DNA of 64,000 nucleotides from Cephalotus follicularis (taxonomy: Eukaryota; Streptophyta; Magnoliopsida; Oxalidales; Cephalotaceae): positions 166,250-230,249 of the forward strand of contig BDDD01005680.1 in assembly GCA_001972305.1 (NCBI GenBank), given 5' to 3'. The notes beneath the pieces are model-generated. The model had not been told where the DNA came from. It saw only the letters and a program-made list of their open reading frames with translations, and made no database searches. Position numbers and translations under genes: made by a program. The first letter of the stretch is position 1. The number at the start of each line of letters is the position of its first letter. Shown piece after piece: positions 33,312-45,740 of the stretch.

Positions 33312-35282
33312 AGAAAATGTCTCGATAGTTATAGTCAATCGTGACTAGTAGGCCACACGTGACCTGCGTTATTTCCTTAGACCTAAGCGGCTGGCATGAA
33401 TTGTGTATTAACTGCATAGCTTTGATTTTTGTCTTCCTTCAGCTATTGCAACGAGCTGGCAAAATAGTTTTCTTTGGACCTTGTGGGAGATGCATTGAGA
33501 TGTATGAGCGAGTACGCAAGAAGGGATCGTCACACCTGTAATCCAGATGACAAGCTCTATAATATATATGTTCGATGTAGACTTAAAATCCTAGCCAAGT
33601 GTAGGCAGACTGGAAACGAGGTTTTTGGGGAGGTTTGTAAATAGTCTCAGTGCGCTTGTAAATTTGTAGTTATCACTGCATTACCTAGGGTTGACATTGA
33701 TCCAAACCCTAGGTCACGATAGTAGCAAAGTATTACGAGGGATATACGACACGTAAACCGATGACATGACAGAGTACTAGTTAACCGGCAAACGATTAAT
33801 AGAGATCGAACTTCAGTCGATGGATCCAGTGGATGATTGGATATCATACCAGGGCTATTTTGATACTCGATGTCTATTAGCATAGTTGTACCAGAACCTT
33901 GGGATGTTCTGGGAAATTTAACGTCGTATCAGAATCCGACCGAGCTTTTGGGTCCCACCTGATTCTGGGACAAGTTGACGTGTGTGGGACACATGTTATT
34001 TTCTAAAAGGTTAGCATATGGGAGATGTTACTTTGCTAGATAACATTTATTTGCTGTACATATGTCACTTCTTTAGAAGTGAGTTCAAGCATCGCCATAA
34101 TAAACTGTTCTGGGCAAAGGGTTGTTTGTTTAAACAATAAGTACATTGGGAATTTATTGATAGAGAGAGAGTTGATGGACTTAAAGGCTTGTTGGGCTTG
34201 GGAATTCATTTCCCTTATTGGGTAAAAATTGGACCTTCAAAATTCCAAGGAAGTGGTCGGCCCAATGTGTGCATGTATGGCCCAAAGAATGGCCTACTAC
34301 TGTTGACTTTTTCCTATGGTGTGTTTAACACATCTAATGGAAAGGCTTGACTCTTTTTTTGCCTAAGAGATGGCCAGCCTTTGAGATGAGATGAGAGGTG
34401 AGTCATCAAAGTTTAAGGATAAGCTTTAGTTAAATATCTAAGTCAAGTCTCGTTACTTAAGTCTTCAGTTAAGAGATATTTTAAGGATGACTCACTTTGC
34501 ACATTTTTCTTTTCTCTCTGATGTCACCCATGATATCTATCTGTTTTTCTCTTCTTCACCGTTTCTTGTCCACCATTGAAGAACATTGATAGAGCTTGAA
34601 GCTCTTGAAGAGATAATAACAAAATAACCTCCTTTCACCATCCTCTATCACTATTGGTGGAGATTGTGTATATCTTGTAGTCAATCTTTACTTCTGGTGA
34701 AAGATAGTTTAGGTTTAAACACATATAGATTTCTACCTTCATAGGGCTTGCTTGCCGTGAGTTGGGGAGCAATATTGGCAACGATTAGAGCTTGGATTAA
34801 AGCATTTAGGGAGTAATTTGAGGAAGGAGTGGAAAACTTGGGTATCGGCTTCTAAATCTCCTTCGTTCTCTCTTTTATTTTGGTTGTTGGTGCTTAATGT
34901 TTCGAGTTCAAGCTAGGGTTTTCAAACACAAGCCAAACCCTAGGGTTCCCATGTGAGAACCCTAGCAAACTCTAAGGGTTTGTATGTTTTAGGGTTATGG
35001 GATTGGAGGTGATGGACTAGGGTTTTGGTGTGCAAACCCTAGCCATTTGTTTTTATGGCCGAAGCTAGGGTTAGTGAAACCCTACCTCCAACCCGTGCTT
35101 GGATTCCAAGATTGGTTCGATTGAATGCTACATTGGAGATCCGTGGACAAATTGGGACAATTGTAGGCATGGGATTTAGAATGTCACATTGTTTGGGGAC
35201 TAGTTAGATGAATTTTTTTAATAACATAACCGTAAACCCTAATTCCATAATTGTACCATTCCGCATTTGAGCCTTCACAACA
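33312..35282 (+). mobile_element. D2: second copy of LTR family D, 5' truncated
   Basis: Aligns with D1 from about 17450 (shared GTGACTAGTAGG, GCTGGCATG, GGGATCGTCACACC and TAGACTTAAA blocks) to the right end (CCGCATTTGAGCC...CACAACA, where D1 has CCGCTGCGCTTGAGCC...CCAACA). D1's first 480 bp are absent. It abuts C2 on the left at CAGAAAATG and element H on the right. No coding domain. Confidence 0.7.
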
Positions 35283-36630
35283 AGGACTACCACGGACTAG
35301 TGCCCCTATGCTCTGGATCAACTATTGGATCCCCGTCTACAATGCCAATGCCTTAATGACTTAGTACCCACATTTCCAATACTTTATAACATGAAATGCA
35401 TGTATGAGATATCTTATGCCATTTTAATCCGATTTACACTTAATTCACACTTTACTCATATATTAACTTTACAACTTATAACTCATCATGCTACTTACAT
35501 TATCTCATAATTACTCCTATTTAAACTAATTTACTTCAATGCATCACTTGTTATGCACATATCTGAATTCATTTAATTCCATTAACATGTTGTCCATTCC
35601 AATGCATTCACCATTATAACCTATCATTCAAATACATCACCACATCATCAAGTTAATTAAACAACATCAATCATCCTAGGAAACCTACTATGGCTGAAAT
35701 TTTATATACATAAGGAATGGTTGAATTGATTCTAATTTTTAAATCTACCAACATACTATTGCATTTTCAACTTGTTAACACCATCTAGAAATCTTTAAAA
35801 AACAGAAATAACAACCCTTTTTTTTAACTCTTCAATGTGGCCGAAATTTGATATACTTAGGAAATGGTTAAGTTTGTTTATATGACTTAATCCATGAATC
35901 TTCCAAAATATATATGAATTCTTAACTTACTAATATCCATTAACATCTTTAAAACCATGAAATATCTAACCCTAATTCATTCTACCTTGAGGCCGAAAGT
36001 TTGGAGATAAAAGTATTAATATACTCAATTTCTTGTACTGAAAGCTAACAAGTATAAAGATATATCAATTGCCACAAAACCCTAACCATTAACACGAGAA
36101 AATGATCGAAATGTAAGTTTAGAAAGTGATTTACCAAGGAATGAGTAGAACTTACCAAAACATGTTAGAAGAATGGACGAGAATCAAGTTTTAAGCTTGT
36201 TTTTTGAAGAAAATTGAAGTAGAAATGGAGCTTTGATGCAGTGTTAGGTTCGGCTCTAGGAGGAAATGAAGAGATAAGCATCCTACTAATTATACATATA
36301 CATATACATGAAGAATTTGGAATATTCTAGAGACTTGGAGGCTTATGCTATGTGGGCCAAAATTTATGTTAGGAAAGAAATGTTTTGGGTCTAAATGGAG
36401 CGTAGCTTGGGCCAAAACAATAATAAATGAACATTGGGCCTTAAGCCAAAGTGTAATGCACCTAAAAGTTTTAAAAGAATTTAAGGGAGTGGACCAAAAT
36501 TTTCAATGGAAGGAAAAATGATGATTTGTGCTTTAGGCCCAAAGTAATGCCCATGAGATAAATGGTGATCTTTAAAGGAGTATGTGAGCCGAATGCGTTT
36601 AGAATAAAACAGAAATGTTATTAGGCCTTA

Positions 36631-38832
36631 TGTCACACCCCCGATCTGTGGGAGTCGCCACAGTGCATGATACCGAAACTAAACAGAACATATCATATTA
36701 AAAAGTTCATCTTTATTAAAAACGTGATGGTTTAAAGCATAACCAAAACATATAAAAACTGATCATAAACTGAAACTTATGCATAATCCAAATGTCATAA
36801 ATCAAATTAACATATTGTTTAATTATCGGGTTCCACTATGACCATATAACATAAAAGGATCAGCTACTAGACGGTCCTCAGACATATGGGAGTCACTCTC
36901 ATCACACATTGCCCCTTTGCTCCAAAAACATGATTTCATCAAATCATTTTAAAATAAAAACGTTTCCCAAACCATTACCATAAATCGTACTCAAACGATA
37001 TAGTTTCACATACTTTCATAATCAGAAAAATCAACTCATTTAATTCCACAATAAAGAGATGATTGCATATCATTTCGTAAACACATCATAACTGTTTTCA
37101 TAAAGTCAGAATATTTACTTCATATAATATCAAATGACTTTATTTCCAAAAAACCCAAATATACAGAATTCATAAACCAAAAGGAAGCATATTCATAAAA
37201 CCGAGTGATAACAAAACCAGAATCTGTATTTAATCTCAAACAGAACTGAAACAGTAAGAATGTGTCAAGGAACGAAGAATCCGTACCTTGTGCGATCACA
37301 GATAAGCTTACGGATAACCGGTAAATTTATTTTGCTTCACGTAGCACAATAATCTAAACAACAAAATAATGTTCAAATAAGGGTCTAAAATTCTTTTTGA
37401 GCATAAAACAGAATCATAATGATGTTTACGATAGACCCGGATCATCAGAAGAATAAGGGGATGAAAACAGAAGTTTACAGGACAAACCAGCCGACTGTTT
37501 CAAAAATCCAGTCGACTAACAAGAGGTGGCAGTCGACTACACAACAGGGCCAGTCGACTACTCAACCTGGGCTTGCAGATAGTCGACTGGATCAGGGGTC
37601 CAGTCGAGTACTCAACACAATACAGTCGACTGTTTGCACAATGCAGTCGACTATTCAACTAGACAGTCGACTTGTTCATACGGGCAGTCGACTGTTCTGG
37701 GTATCAGAACAGCAGTTCAGTGCAGTTTGTGCAAATTTAGCAACCAAGACTTGGATTTTTCGACACTAGAAGGTTACCAACATGTAAAACAACTTCATAT
37801 GACATGTTAAACATTGTTGCAACACAGAATTCAACAAATGCATGTTGACAGAAAATTCTTTCAATGTGACAGGGACTTTTAAACCATAGCATACTAACAT
37901 TTAATCCAATTCTGTCCACCATCACCATTATATGCATCAAGCCAGATTGTATATCAATTCCTAGATGTCTACAGATGGCTGCTAACACATAGTTACTTGA
38001 CAGAAGAACAAGAATGCCGAAACCATAATTAAAATCATCTCTAGCAACCAAAGTACATAGTTTTGATGAGAATGATCCAAAAACAAATCCCTAAGGCATA
38101 ACAATGTAGAAAACCAACCTGTTTGATGTCAAAAACGGTTGCAGGAATACCGATTGAATGACACAGTGGCTGATCACAAAGGAAAAACGAGAGGAAGACA
38201 TCCAAATTCAAGCCTGCCAACAATGCTAACTTTGCAAAAACGATTCTTACATAGAAACCATGAAGACTAACCTGTTTAATGAAGCAAAAACACAAAGAAC
38301 ACAGTGCCTCTTCCAATGGCAAGTTCGGCAGCAAGAAGATACGGCAGAAACGAAGGCTTGACATACATATATAGCAAAATAATCCAAAATGGAAAAGAAG
38401 AGGAGATTGGGGAAGGAATAAGGAAACAATGAGACAAAATCATATTGATAAGAGAAGAGTGGATTGTTGCCGTGTGAAAATTATGATGGAAGGAGAGAAT
38501 TCGGGGGAGAGAGTTTGAGAGAGAGAGATGTCGTGAGAGGGAGAGAGAATTTGAGAGTAAAAATAAAAGGAAAATAAAAGAAAAGGAAAAATAAAGAAAA
38601 GGAAAGATTAAAAATAAAAGATGGTATTTTAAAAAGGCTTTTAAAATTGATTTATGGAATTAATAATAATAATATAACTAATTTACCCAAGCCCAAAAGT
38701 CCATACTAACAAACCCAAAATTAAGGCTGGTATCAGTAAGCCCAAACATAAACCCAACGTAAACATACAATTTCATAAACGAAACAAATAAAACCCGTAA
38801 GAAAATTACGTACAGGTAAGCAGGGTATTACA
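36631..38832 (-). mobile_element. F2: minus-strand solo LTR
   Basis: Left end TGTCACACCCCC, right end GCAGGGTATTACA; 2,202 bp. The flanks CCTTA (36626-36630) and CCTTT (38833-38837) form a one-mismatch TSD. Its reverse complement starts TGTAATACCCTGC, like F4 at 56847. It carries an AAGGTACGGA block and a TTTTAGACCACC-like 3' segment shared with the T LTR, which indicates a Tekay-type LTR. No coding domain; the minus-strand frames around 37737-38430 are unsupported. Confidence 0.85.
37488..37700. repeat. AGTCGACT cluster in F2
   Basis: Eight exact AGTCGACT copies plus CCGACT and AGTCGAGT variants, spaced 16-35 bp. In LTR orientation they lie about 1.13-1.35 kb from the LTR start, the same place as in F3 and F4. 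The last copy sits in CAGTCGACTGTTCTGGGTA, a phrase repeated in F3. Confidence 0.85.
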
Positions 38833-38919
38833 CCTTTGGCCCAATACATTACACACAGGACTTATTACTAGATTGGCCCATAGTATGATTACAATATGAT
38901 TGGGCCTTAGGCCCAAATG

Positions 38920-39800
38920 TCATGAGATTTTATTAGTACATTCTATACCATATTTACTACAGTTTAATATCAATGTTATGAATGTCATGTATGCATGTAG
39001 TGATGATGTGAGAACAAAAATGCCATTAAGAATAGCCATCCTCCTAAATGTGAACTGATAAGACTCGTTCTGCAAGGTTGTCAACAAATCCATACCGAGA
39101 ATAACATCAAAATTCTGGATACGAAACGATATAAGATCTACAGGAAGATTATGTCCTCCAACTATTATTTCACAACCACGGTATACATGTTCCACCCAAT
39201 AAGTCTACCCCGTTGGAACTGACACTGCTACGCTAACATTAAGGGGACAAAACTCCTACTGTAACATCATATGCTATCAGGGCCTCCTCTCCGCTCAGTG
39301 CATACAGTCTGGCTGCGCCGCAAGTTTACCTTGCTATCTACCACTGGCAGTAATCGAGGCACTGGTTCACCGTGCAGTAGGTCTGGTCCTCTGCATGCCT
39401 GACTGTTGTACTGTCTGCCTTATCCCTCTTGTTTGCCGTCTACCTGTCTACATGAGCTGGTCTCGATGCTGCTGCTACACTATGCGGTGGATACGGGCAC
39501 TCCCTTATAAAATGTCCCGTCTGCCCACGACGGTAAAACCCCTGCGCCATACCTCTACACTCCGTATAATGGGACCTTCCACTACTCCGACACTGTGACA
39601 CCTATGAAGATGCCACTGTACTCTAAGCACCGGTCTTTTTGCCACTCTGATAAGATTTGATGCGCATACCACTTGTAGCTGGAGTCTGATTCTAAGGTTG
39701 AATGACTGCTCTCTGCCCCACTGACCTAGCAGGTCCGGGGTTCTCCCCACCGGCGGGTCTACTTGTAGGTGGGGGTCCTCACCATCTCTAGGCTACAAAG
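38920..39800 (-). pseudogene. Element H gag end and protease
   Basis: Minus-strand frame with a protease signature L-P-V-D-L-I-S-F-R-I...F-D-V-I-L-G-M-D-L-L (about 39100-39170). Upstream (39490-39550) is a decayed zinc knuckle reading F-Y-R-R-G-Q-T-G-H-F-I-R-E-C, in which the first two cysteines are replaced. Stops are frequent between the two. The catalytic D-T/S-G triplet is not clearly present. Confidence 0.65.
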
Positions 39801-40666
39801 GAACTCTCTCCATACTAAAATTGTGATGTAGGGCTCTTCCGTTCATGGTGATTTTTTCAAGCATGACTGTGATACATGCCCCAAGAATGTATGATTGGAA
39901 AATGTTATTGATTGTTTTAAAGTATGTCGGTGTTATACACCACAAAATGCATGATTTTAGAAATGTTTTGATTTTATGAAAGTTATCCAAAAAATGGATT
40001 TCGATAGTAAAATGTTCTGGTTTCGTAAAACTAGAATAAGATTGTCAATGATGTTTTGAAATGAATACTGCTGAAACGTTTTGATAAAGATTATCAAAAA
40101 CAATGGATTTCAATGACGTTTTACGACTAAGATCCTTACTGGGCTATTTGAGCTCACTCCTTTCAATCTCTTGTTTTAAATGAATTTCCAGGAAATGTCA
40201 AGCGTGGAATTGCGAGGTGTAAGGAAAGTTCGTAAACGAAGTATCAGAAAGGAAGTATGTTATGCTATGAAGTTTTGTTCTTAATGTTATGCGTTAATGT
40301 TTTGCGCTGTGTAATGTTTATGCCTAGTTATGTATAAATGTAAAGTAGGTGAAAGAATGATTATCATGAAAATTATGATGTAAGGTATTGAAAGTTATGA
40401 CATGATTGAGACTTTGAGAAATATGATGACTCTAACGTTAGTCTTCGAAGTTGTATGTATATTTTGATACTGTGAAGCTATTGAAGATGATAAGATAATT
40501 CCGATGTGATATGATATGATAGATCATAAATGATTAAACGATTTGATGGTTAACATACGAGATTGTTAAAAGGATTATGGTTAAGATTTCTCCCCCACGT
40601 TACGCAACCGATCTTTGTAGTTCGCTTTGAGCTATTAGCGGGCTCGGATCGGGGGCGCTACAGTTA

Positions 40667-40678
40667 TGTATCAAAGAG
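40667..40678 (+). promoter_or_regulatory. Primer-binding site of element C (decayed tRNA-iMet type)
   Basis: TGTATCAAAGAG lies four bases after the 5' LTR end and resembles TGGTATCAGAGC with one G missing. The following 40679-41212 is an AT-rich leader without a gene. Confidence 0.5.
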
Positions 40679-41212
40679 TTGATTTTATAGTATTTAAGGA
40701 TAAGAATGGTATGAAAGTATTTACGGATCTGATTTCTTTAGATGTCATTAAAGAATGAGTCAGGTCATTTGGAGACTAGTACATGATTTAATGGTTAGGA
40801 ATGACGAACTTCACAAAGTAAAAGAAATTTAAGAGGGATCATAGCGAAGAACCGAAATGAATTTTATACTTGCATATATCAAATGAAAAAAGTGTATAGA
40901 AAGGAGTTAGTAAGAAAGGATGAATGCTTTAGAGAATCTAAGTTAAGTATGAATGTTCTTTTAAGGTGTATATGGGGAATGAATGGAATAGTTATACGAA
41001 AAATTAGAGAAAATTTCTAATGATGATAACGCGTATCCGAGAGGAGATACCCGATAATGACAAGTCTAGTGACAAAGACTAAAGTTATGATAAAGAAACG
41101 TTGTATGATGTGTAGAAATGGATGATCGGTGCAAAGAAGTGTAGATGTTAGTTTCTTTGCCAGTTGTTGATGTAGAATTGTCTAAGGCTAAGGTTAACTT
41201 GTATGTAGTAAC

Positions 41213-41748
41213 AAGATGGCTAACGCAAGAAGAGGTCATGGCCAAAGAAGGAATGGGAATGCACAAGATGATGGAGAAGATAATTCTCTAAATGTGGTGT
41301 TGAATCGATCGGCTCGAGTTATTGCTGAAAACAACGGCAGCAACCACCAAGCGCCTTCGTCAGTAAGGCTAACCCTAGAGCGGTTTACAAGACAAATCCG
41401 AAGACCTTTTCAGAAATGGTAGATCCTATGGAAGTAGAAGCATGGATTCAAGGAAATGAAAAGATCTGCAGAGCCTTGAATTGCACAGATCGTTAGAAAG
41501 AAGAGTTTTCAATCTATACGTTGGAAGGATAAGCGGATCAGTGGTGGAGCATGATCGAGAGGATAATGACACGTCTGAAGATAGAAACGATGATGTGGGA
41601 AAAGTTTAAGGAAATATTTATGGACAAATATTTTCTTCAGACAATGAAGGACAAGATGGAAGAGGATTTTCTTCGATTGGGACAAGGTAGGTCCGAATCG
41701 GTAGCCAATATGAGACAAGTTTGAAAAGGTTGTCTTGATATGCGACTC
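41213..41748 (+). pseudogene. gag: Element C gag, piece 1
   Basis: Starts M-A-N-A-R-R-G-H-G-Q-R-R; a stop and frameshift near 41420 precede V-D-P-M-E-V-E-A-W-I-Q-G, A-D-Q-W-W-S-M-I-E-R-I and W-E-K-F-K-E-I-F-M-D-K-Y-F. This is the chromovirus capsid core (Retrotrans_gag). It is broken at about C-L-D-M-R-L by the minus-strand element F3 and resumes after 47078. Confidence 0.8.
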
Positions 41749-42405
41749 TGTCACGCCCCTGTTTTCCAAAATTAAGACAACATATAAAGTGGTAAGGCAA
41801 TCAACATAAAATAATCCAGCTCATGCAAATTTAACAATGAGTAAAAACCTTAGATAGCGGAAGCAATAATGTAAATGAACCGAATTTAAATACGCATCAC
41901 GCATCCCATACTACGTGATGCCCAACATGTTTATAACAAAACCCAACATTAGGGTCGATCACCCAAAAGGGAGCGTGAAATAATACAGTACGAGAATAAC
42001 AATAAAAAACCCAGGTTACAATAATCCAAATTACATAATCATTGTTCCATAAACCAGTAAATCAAATAAGAGAAACTACACAGTATTCTCTTTAAGTCTC
42101 CAAGCATGCTCCATCTCACAAACCACTCCATCAATCTGTTACAGTAGGGGTTAACCTTTTTCCTCACTCTGCTAAGTAGAAAAGTTTATGAATACAGATT
42201 AAGGTCAAGGTAATGCGTATCATGAATGAATGCATAGTGATGTAGCATGACATGTAATTTTCACAATAATTATATCTCCGTATATACATATAAAAATATA
42301 TGCATGTTCACCATACAAGAATAACTCCGTAAGTTGTATCAACACAACCAATAAGTATGTCCCAAAAGGAACCAGACAAACAAGTCGTCCTGACCGTCGC
42401 CACCT
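41749..42405 (-). mobile_element. Truncated 3' LTR of F3
   Basis: Starts TGTCACGCCCCTG and follows the right LTR base for base with scattered differences until CCACCTT at 42405, where it joins RNase H-downstream sequence. GGAAGTCTTCC occurs at the join and again 40 bp on, a possible microhomology for the deletion. Confidence 0.85.
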
Positions 42406-43450
42406 TGGAAGTCTTCCCCGGTGACTGATTGAATGGAGACCACTCTTGGAAGTCTTCCAACATCTTCCATTGTGACACCATTGTACTAGCAATCATAGCC
42501 TTGTGTCTCAAGCCATCCGCAACTACATTCGCTTTCCCCGGGTGGTACTGGATACTGTAGTCATAGTCATTAAAGAACTCTACCCACCTGCGCTGTCTCA
42601 TGTTCAGCGTGTCCTGACAGAACAGGTACCTCACACTTTTATGATCGGTGAAGATCTCAAACTGCGCCCTGTAAAGATAGTGTCTCCACTTCTGAAGGGC
42701 GAAGATAATAGCTGCAAGTTCAAGTTCATGAGTCGGGTAGTTTCCTTCATAAGGCTTCAGCTTCCTAGAAGCATAAGCAATCACCTTTCCTCGCTGCATC
42801 AGCACGTAGCCCAAGCCCTTACCCGATGCAACGCTATAAACTTCAAAGCCCTCATTACCCTCAGGTAATGCCAAGATAGGAGCGAAAACCAACCGATCCT
42901 TCAGTTCACGGAAACTAGCTTCGCAGTCATCATCCCAGACAAACATGGTCTTCTTCTGGGTCAATCTAGTCAAGGGCTCAGCTACCCTTGAAAAGTTCTG
43001 TATAAACCTCCGGTAATACCCCGCCAAGCCAAGAAAACTGCGTACCTCCGTTACATTCCTCGGTTGTGGCCAATCTCGTACTACCTCTGTCTTTGACGGA
43101 TCCACCGCCAAACCTTCTCCGGATACAATGTGACCAAGAAAGATCACACGGTCAAGCCAAAATTCACAGTTACTGAAATTGGCATACAACTGGTGCTCTC
43201 GGAGAATCTGCAGAGCTAGCCTTAGGTGGGAAGCATGCTCCTCTCCGCTCCTCGAGTATACAAACACGTCGTCAATAAACACAACAACAACTGGTCCAAG
43301 TACGGTCGAAACACGTCGTTCATCAATGACATGAACGCAGTCGGTGCATTGGTAACACCAAAAGGCATCACAAGGAACTCATAGTGACCGTATCTTGTCC
43401 GGAAAGCAGTCTTCTCTATATCTCCTTCCCTCACCCTTAACTGGTGATAG
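42405..43450 (-). pseudogene. F3 reverse transcriptase (palm) and RNase H
   Basis: Minus strand. An RT piece ([19 protein letters not shown]) is followed, after a one-base deletion near 43290, by a long open frame with the intact active site F-I-D-D. The connection ([11 protein letters not shown]) and RNase H ([24 protein letters not shown]) follow. The first RNase H aspartate is V (V-Y-S-V-A-S). The last 30 or so codons of the open frame (42308-42405) are LTR sequence read through the deletion join. RT fingers are missing. Confidence 0.9.
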
Positions 43451-43789
43451 CCAATTTCAAATCGAGCGTGGAGAATGCCCTCGACTGACTACCGTGAATC
43501 ACTATCCAAGCGATACGATTTATAATCTTTGGTTATGTTATCCGGGTTCTAGAAGGTTACTAAGCATACTTGTGGTCTCGTACTAACCTATACATGTATA
43601 TAACTGTTCATTAATATGGTACTATGAACCATCATTCTATTACTCATTAGTTAGTCTCAAGAGTCCAACTTAACATTCACTTAATCACGGTTATAATAAG
43701 GTCAACCAGTTAACAACATTATGGTCGAGTATGATGCAAGCAACAGTGAAAATCGTACCTCTCATGATGCCCTTGCCCTTGCCTCCCCG
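43451..43789 (-). mobile_element. F3 non-coding spacer between gag and RT
   Basis: No open frame or domain; AT-rich. It occupies the place of protease and the RT fingers. Its origin is not recognised. Confidence 0.5.
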
Positions 43790-44335
43790 CTACGAAGGTC
43801 CAGTTGTGGCATCGCTATTGCTTATAGGCCCCATAGGCGCCGTAGCAGGACTCTTCGGACAGTCCTTCACTGAATGACCAGGTGCCTCGCACCTGAAACA
43901 CAGTCCATTCATCCTCCAGCAATTCTTCTGTTTGTGGCCCTTACGACCACAGTGATAGCAAGCTCCAGGCCTTATATCACCTTCTTGACTCGGAGTTCCC
44001 TTAGCGGCCGTTTGCTGAGAACTATTCCTTGATGACTTGTTTAAAGAGTCACCATCATGCCATTCTGACGGAGATGGTCTAGTCTGCTTAACTTGCTGGG
44101 TCTCAATACACAGCTGTCGCATCTCTTCCAGGCGTGCTGTATTAGCAATCGTATGTTGATGGAAATGGTCATTTACACGATCTATGTACAATAGCCGCAT
44201 GTCTTCTAGGTTGGCCGCATCCACAGTCATCTGTTGTTGGAAGTAGTCGGCCATTCGATCCAGTGGATCTCTCCCATCATTTGTTCCCTGAGGAGCACTC
44301 CCCTCAACAGCGTTAGCTCTTCCTCTTTTGTCCAT
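43790..44335 (-). CDS. gag: F3 short Gag, capsid-less, with two zinc knuckles
   Basis: Open frame of 181 codons. It starts M-D-K-R-G-R-A-N-A, then two similar helical units (Y-F-Q-Q-Q...L-E-D-M-R-L-L and H-F-H-Q-H...L-E-E-M-R-Q-L). A S/Q-rich linker and two intact CCHC knuckles follow: C-Y-H-C-G-R-K-G-H...C and C-F-R-C-E-A-P-G-H...C. The capsid core present in T, C and E is absent, so the Gag starts and ends normally but lacks its middle. It could still bind nucleic acid. Whether this is a simple deletion or a selected non-autonomous form cannot be told from one copy. Confidence 0.7.
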   Translation of the reverse strand: MDKRGRANAVEGSAPQGTNDGRDPLDRMADYFQQQMTVDAANLEDMRLLYIDRVNDHFHQHTIANTARLEEMRQLCIETQQVKQTRPSPSEWHDGDSLNKSSRNSSQQTAAKGTPSQEGDIRPGACYHCGRKGHKQKNCWRMNGLCFRCEAPGHSVKDCPKSPATAPMGPISNSDATTGPS

Positions 44336-44536
44336 ATTATTTCCTATGTGGAAAAGATGTCATTAGTAGTCATCTCAAGGAAACAATCAGTTAATTGCCA
44401 AGGAAAATATTAGCTTAGATAAGTCCCTTATTCAATTTAAGCATACACGGAATATGCTCGATTACCACTATTGTAGTATCAATCATTTTGGTTGCCAAGG
44501 ATAGTATCCCAGCGATAGCTTATAAAAGGAATATAA

Positions 44537-44548
44537 GCTATAATACCA
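44537..44548 (-). promoter_or_regulatory. Primer-binding site of F3 (tRNA-iMet type)
   Basis: On the minus strand, TGGTATTATAGC lies three bases after the 5' LTR end, against the usual TGGTATCAGAGC. The 200 bp to the gag start (44336-44536) is a non-coding leader. Confidence 0.7.
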
Positions 44549-45740
44549 CGTTGTCACGCCCCCATTTTCCAAAATTAAGACAACATATAAAGTGGTAAGG
44601 CAATCAACATAAAATAATTCAGCTCATGCAAATTTACCAATAAATGAAAACCTTAGATAGCGGAAGCAATAACGTAAATGAGCCGAATTTAAATACGCAT
44701 CACGCATCCCATACTACGTGACGCCCAACATGTTTATAACAAAACCCAACATTAGTGTCGATCGCCCAAAACAGAGCGTGAAATAATACAGTACGAGAAT
44801 AACAATAAAAAACCCAGGTTACAATAATCCAAATTACATAATCATTGTTCCATAAACCAGTACATCAAATAAGAGAAACTACACAGTCTTCTCTTTAAGT
44901 CTCCAAGCATGCTCCATCTCACAAACCACTCCATCAATCTGTTACAGTAGGGGTTAGCCTTTGTCCTCACTCGGCTAAGTAGAAAAGTTTATGAATACAG
45001 ATTAAGGTCAAGGTAATGCGTATCATGAATGAACGCATAGTGATGCAACATGACATGTAATTTTCACAATAATTATATCTTCGTATGTACATATAAAAAT
45101 ATATGCATGTTCACCGTACAAGAATAACTCCGTAAGTTGTATGAACACAAGCAATAAGTATGTCCCAAAAGGAACCAGACAAACAAGTCGTCCTGTCCGT
45201 CACCACCTTCTCGCCCCAACGTCAAGTACTCTTACCCTATCCTGTTTGCTTACGGTTTGGAGCAAGTCCTCCGTATGTTGTTTAACACGATGGCCAAACC
45301 AACAGCAAGTCACCAGCACAACGGCTAAGTAAACAATAGGCACAAGTATTGCACAGCACAATTCAAGCAATAAAGTGTAATTACTTGATCAAATATATTT
45401 GTTTAAAATATATTACTCCGTTCACAAGTTGAAATAAGTTATAAAACTTAAAACAATACATTTGGATTGCATAGTCAATCCTTTAAAACATTTATCCGTC
45501 TTTGGGGATACTTCCCCAACCATTTCGAAAATATATAAAATCATATGTTTGACAAATATATATTTTTGTACAATAATGGTTAAAATAATCATACAAGCTT
45601 TTCAAAATGGTTAACACATTTAAAAATCAACCATAATGCAATTCACAGTAATAATGCAAACATATGCTCAGAATGCACCTAGGGTTATTGGTAATTAATT
45701 TAGGCGTATCTCCTTCTCTAAAAGTCCCATTTCTGCTGTA

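Larger units (their letters stand above)
35283..39845 (-). mobile_element. H: truncated minus-strand Tekay-like element
   Basis: On the minus strand it reads a decayed gag end and protease (about 39800 to 38920), then LTR-like sequence with GGGCCTTAGGCCC and GGGCCAAAA words down to 35283. RT, RNase H and integrase are absent and no 5' LTR is seen, so it is a deletion derivative. Solo LTR F2 interrupts it. The 35283-36630 part has no gene; it is AT-rich and LTR-like. The right border with C2 is approximate. Confidence 0.6.
31191..40662 (+). mobile_element. C2: 5' LTR of element C (split)
   Basis: Starts TATAATGACAAAAATTTTG (G-to-A in the initial TG) and ends GGGGGCGCTACA. The left part 31191-33311 and right part from about 39845 to 40662 align with C3 and C1. 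The missing middle is replaced by D2, H and F2. The left part includes a family-C motif cluster (31441-31872) and a GC-rich stem near 31366-31380. Confidence 0.8.

Noticed and set aside
37737..38429. Three minus-strand frames of 60-107 codons in F2
   Set aside because: Inside a solo LTR; no conserved domain, and not preserved in the related LTR F4.
42503..42868. 121-codon plus-strand open frame
   Set aside because: Antisense to the well-supported RNase H of F3.
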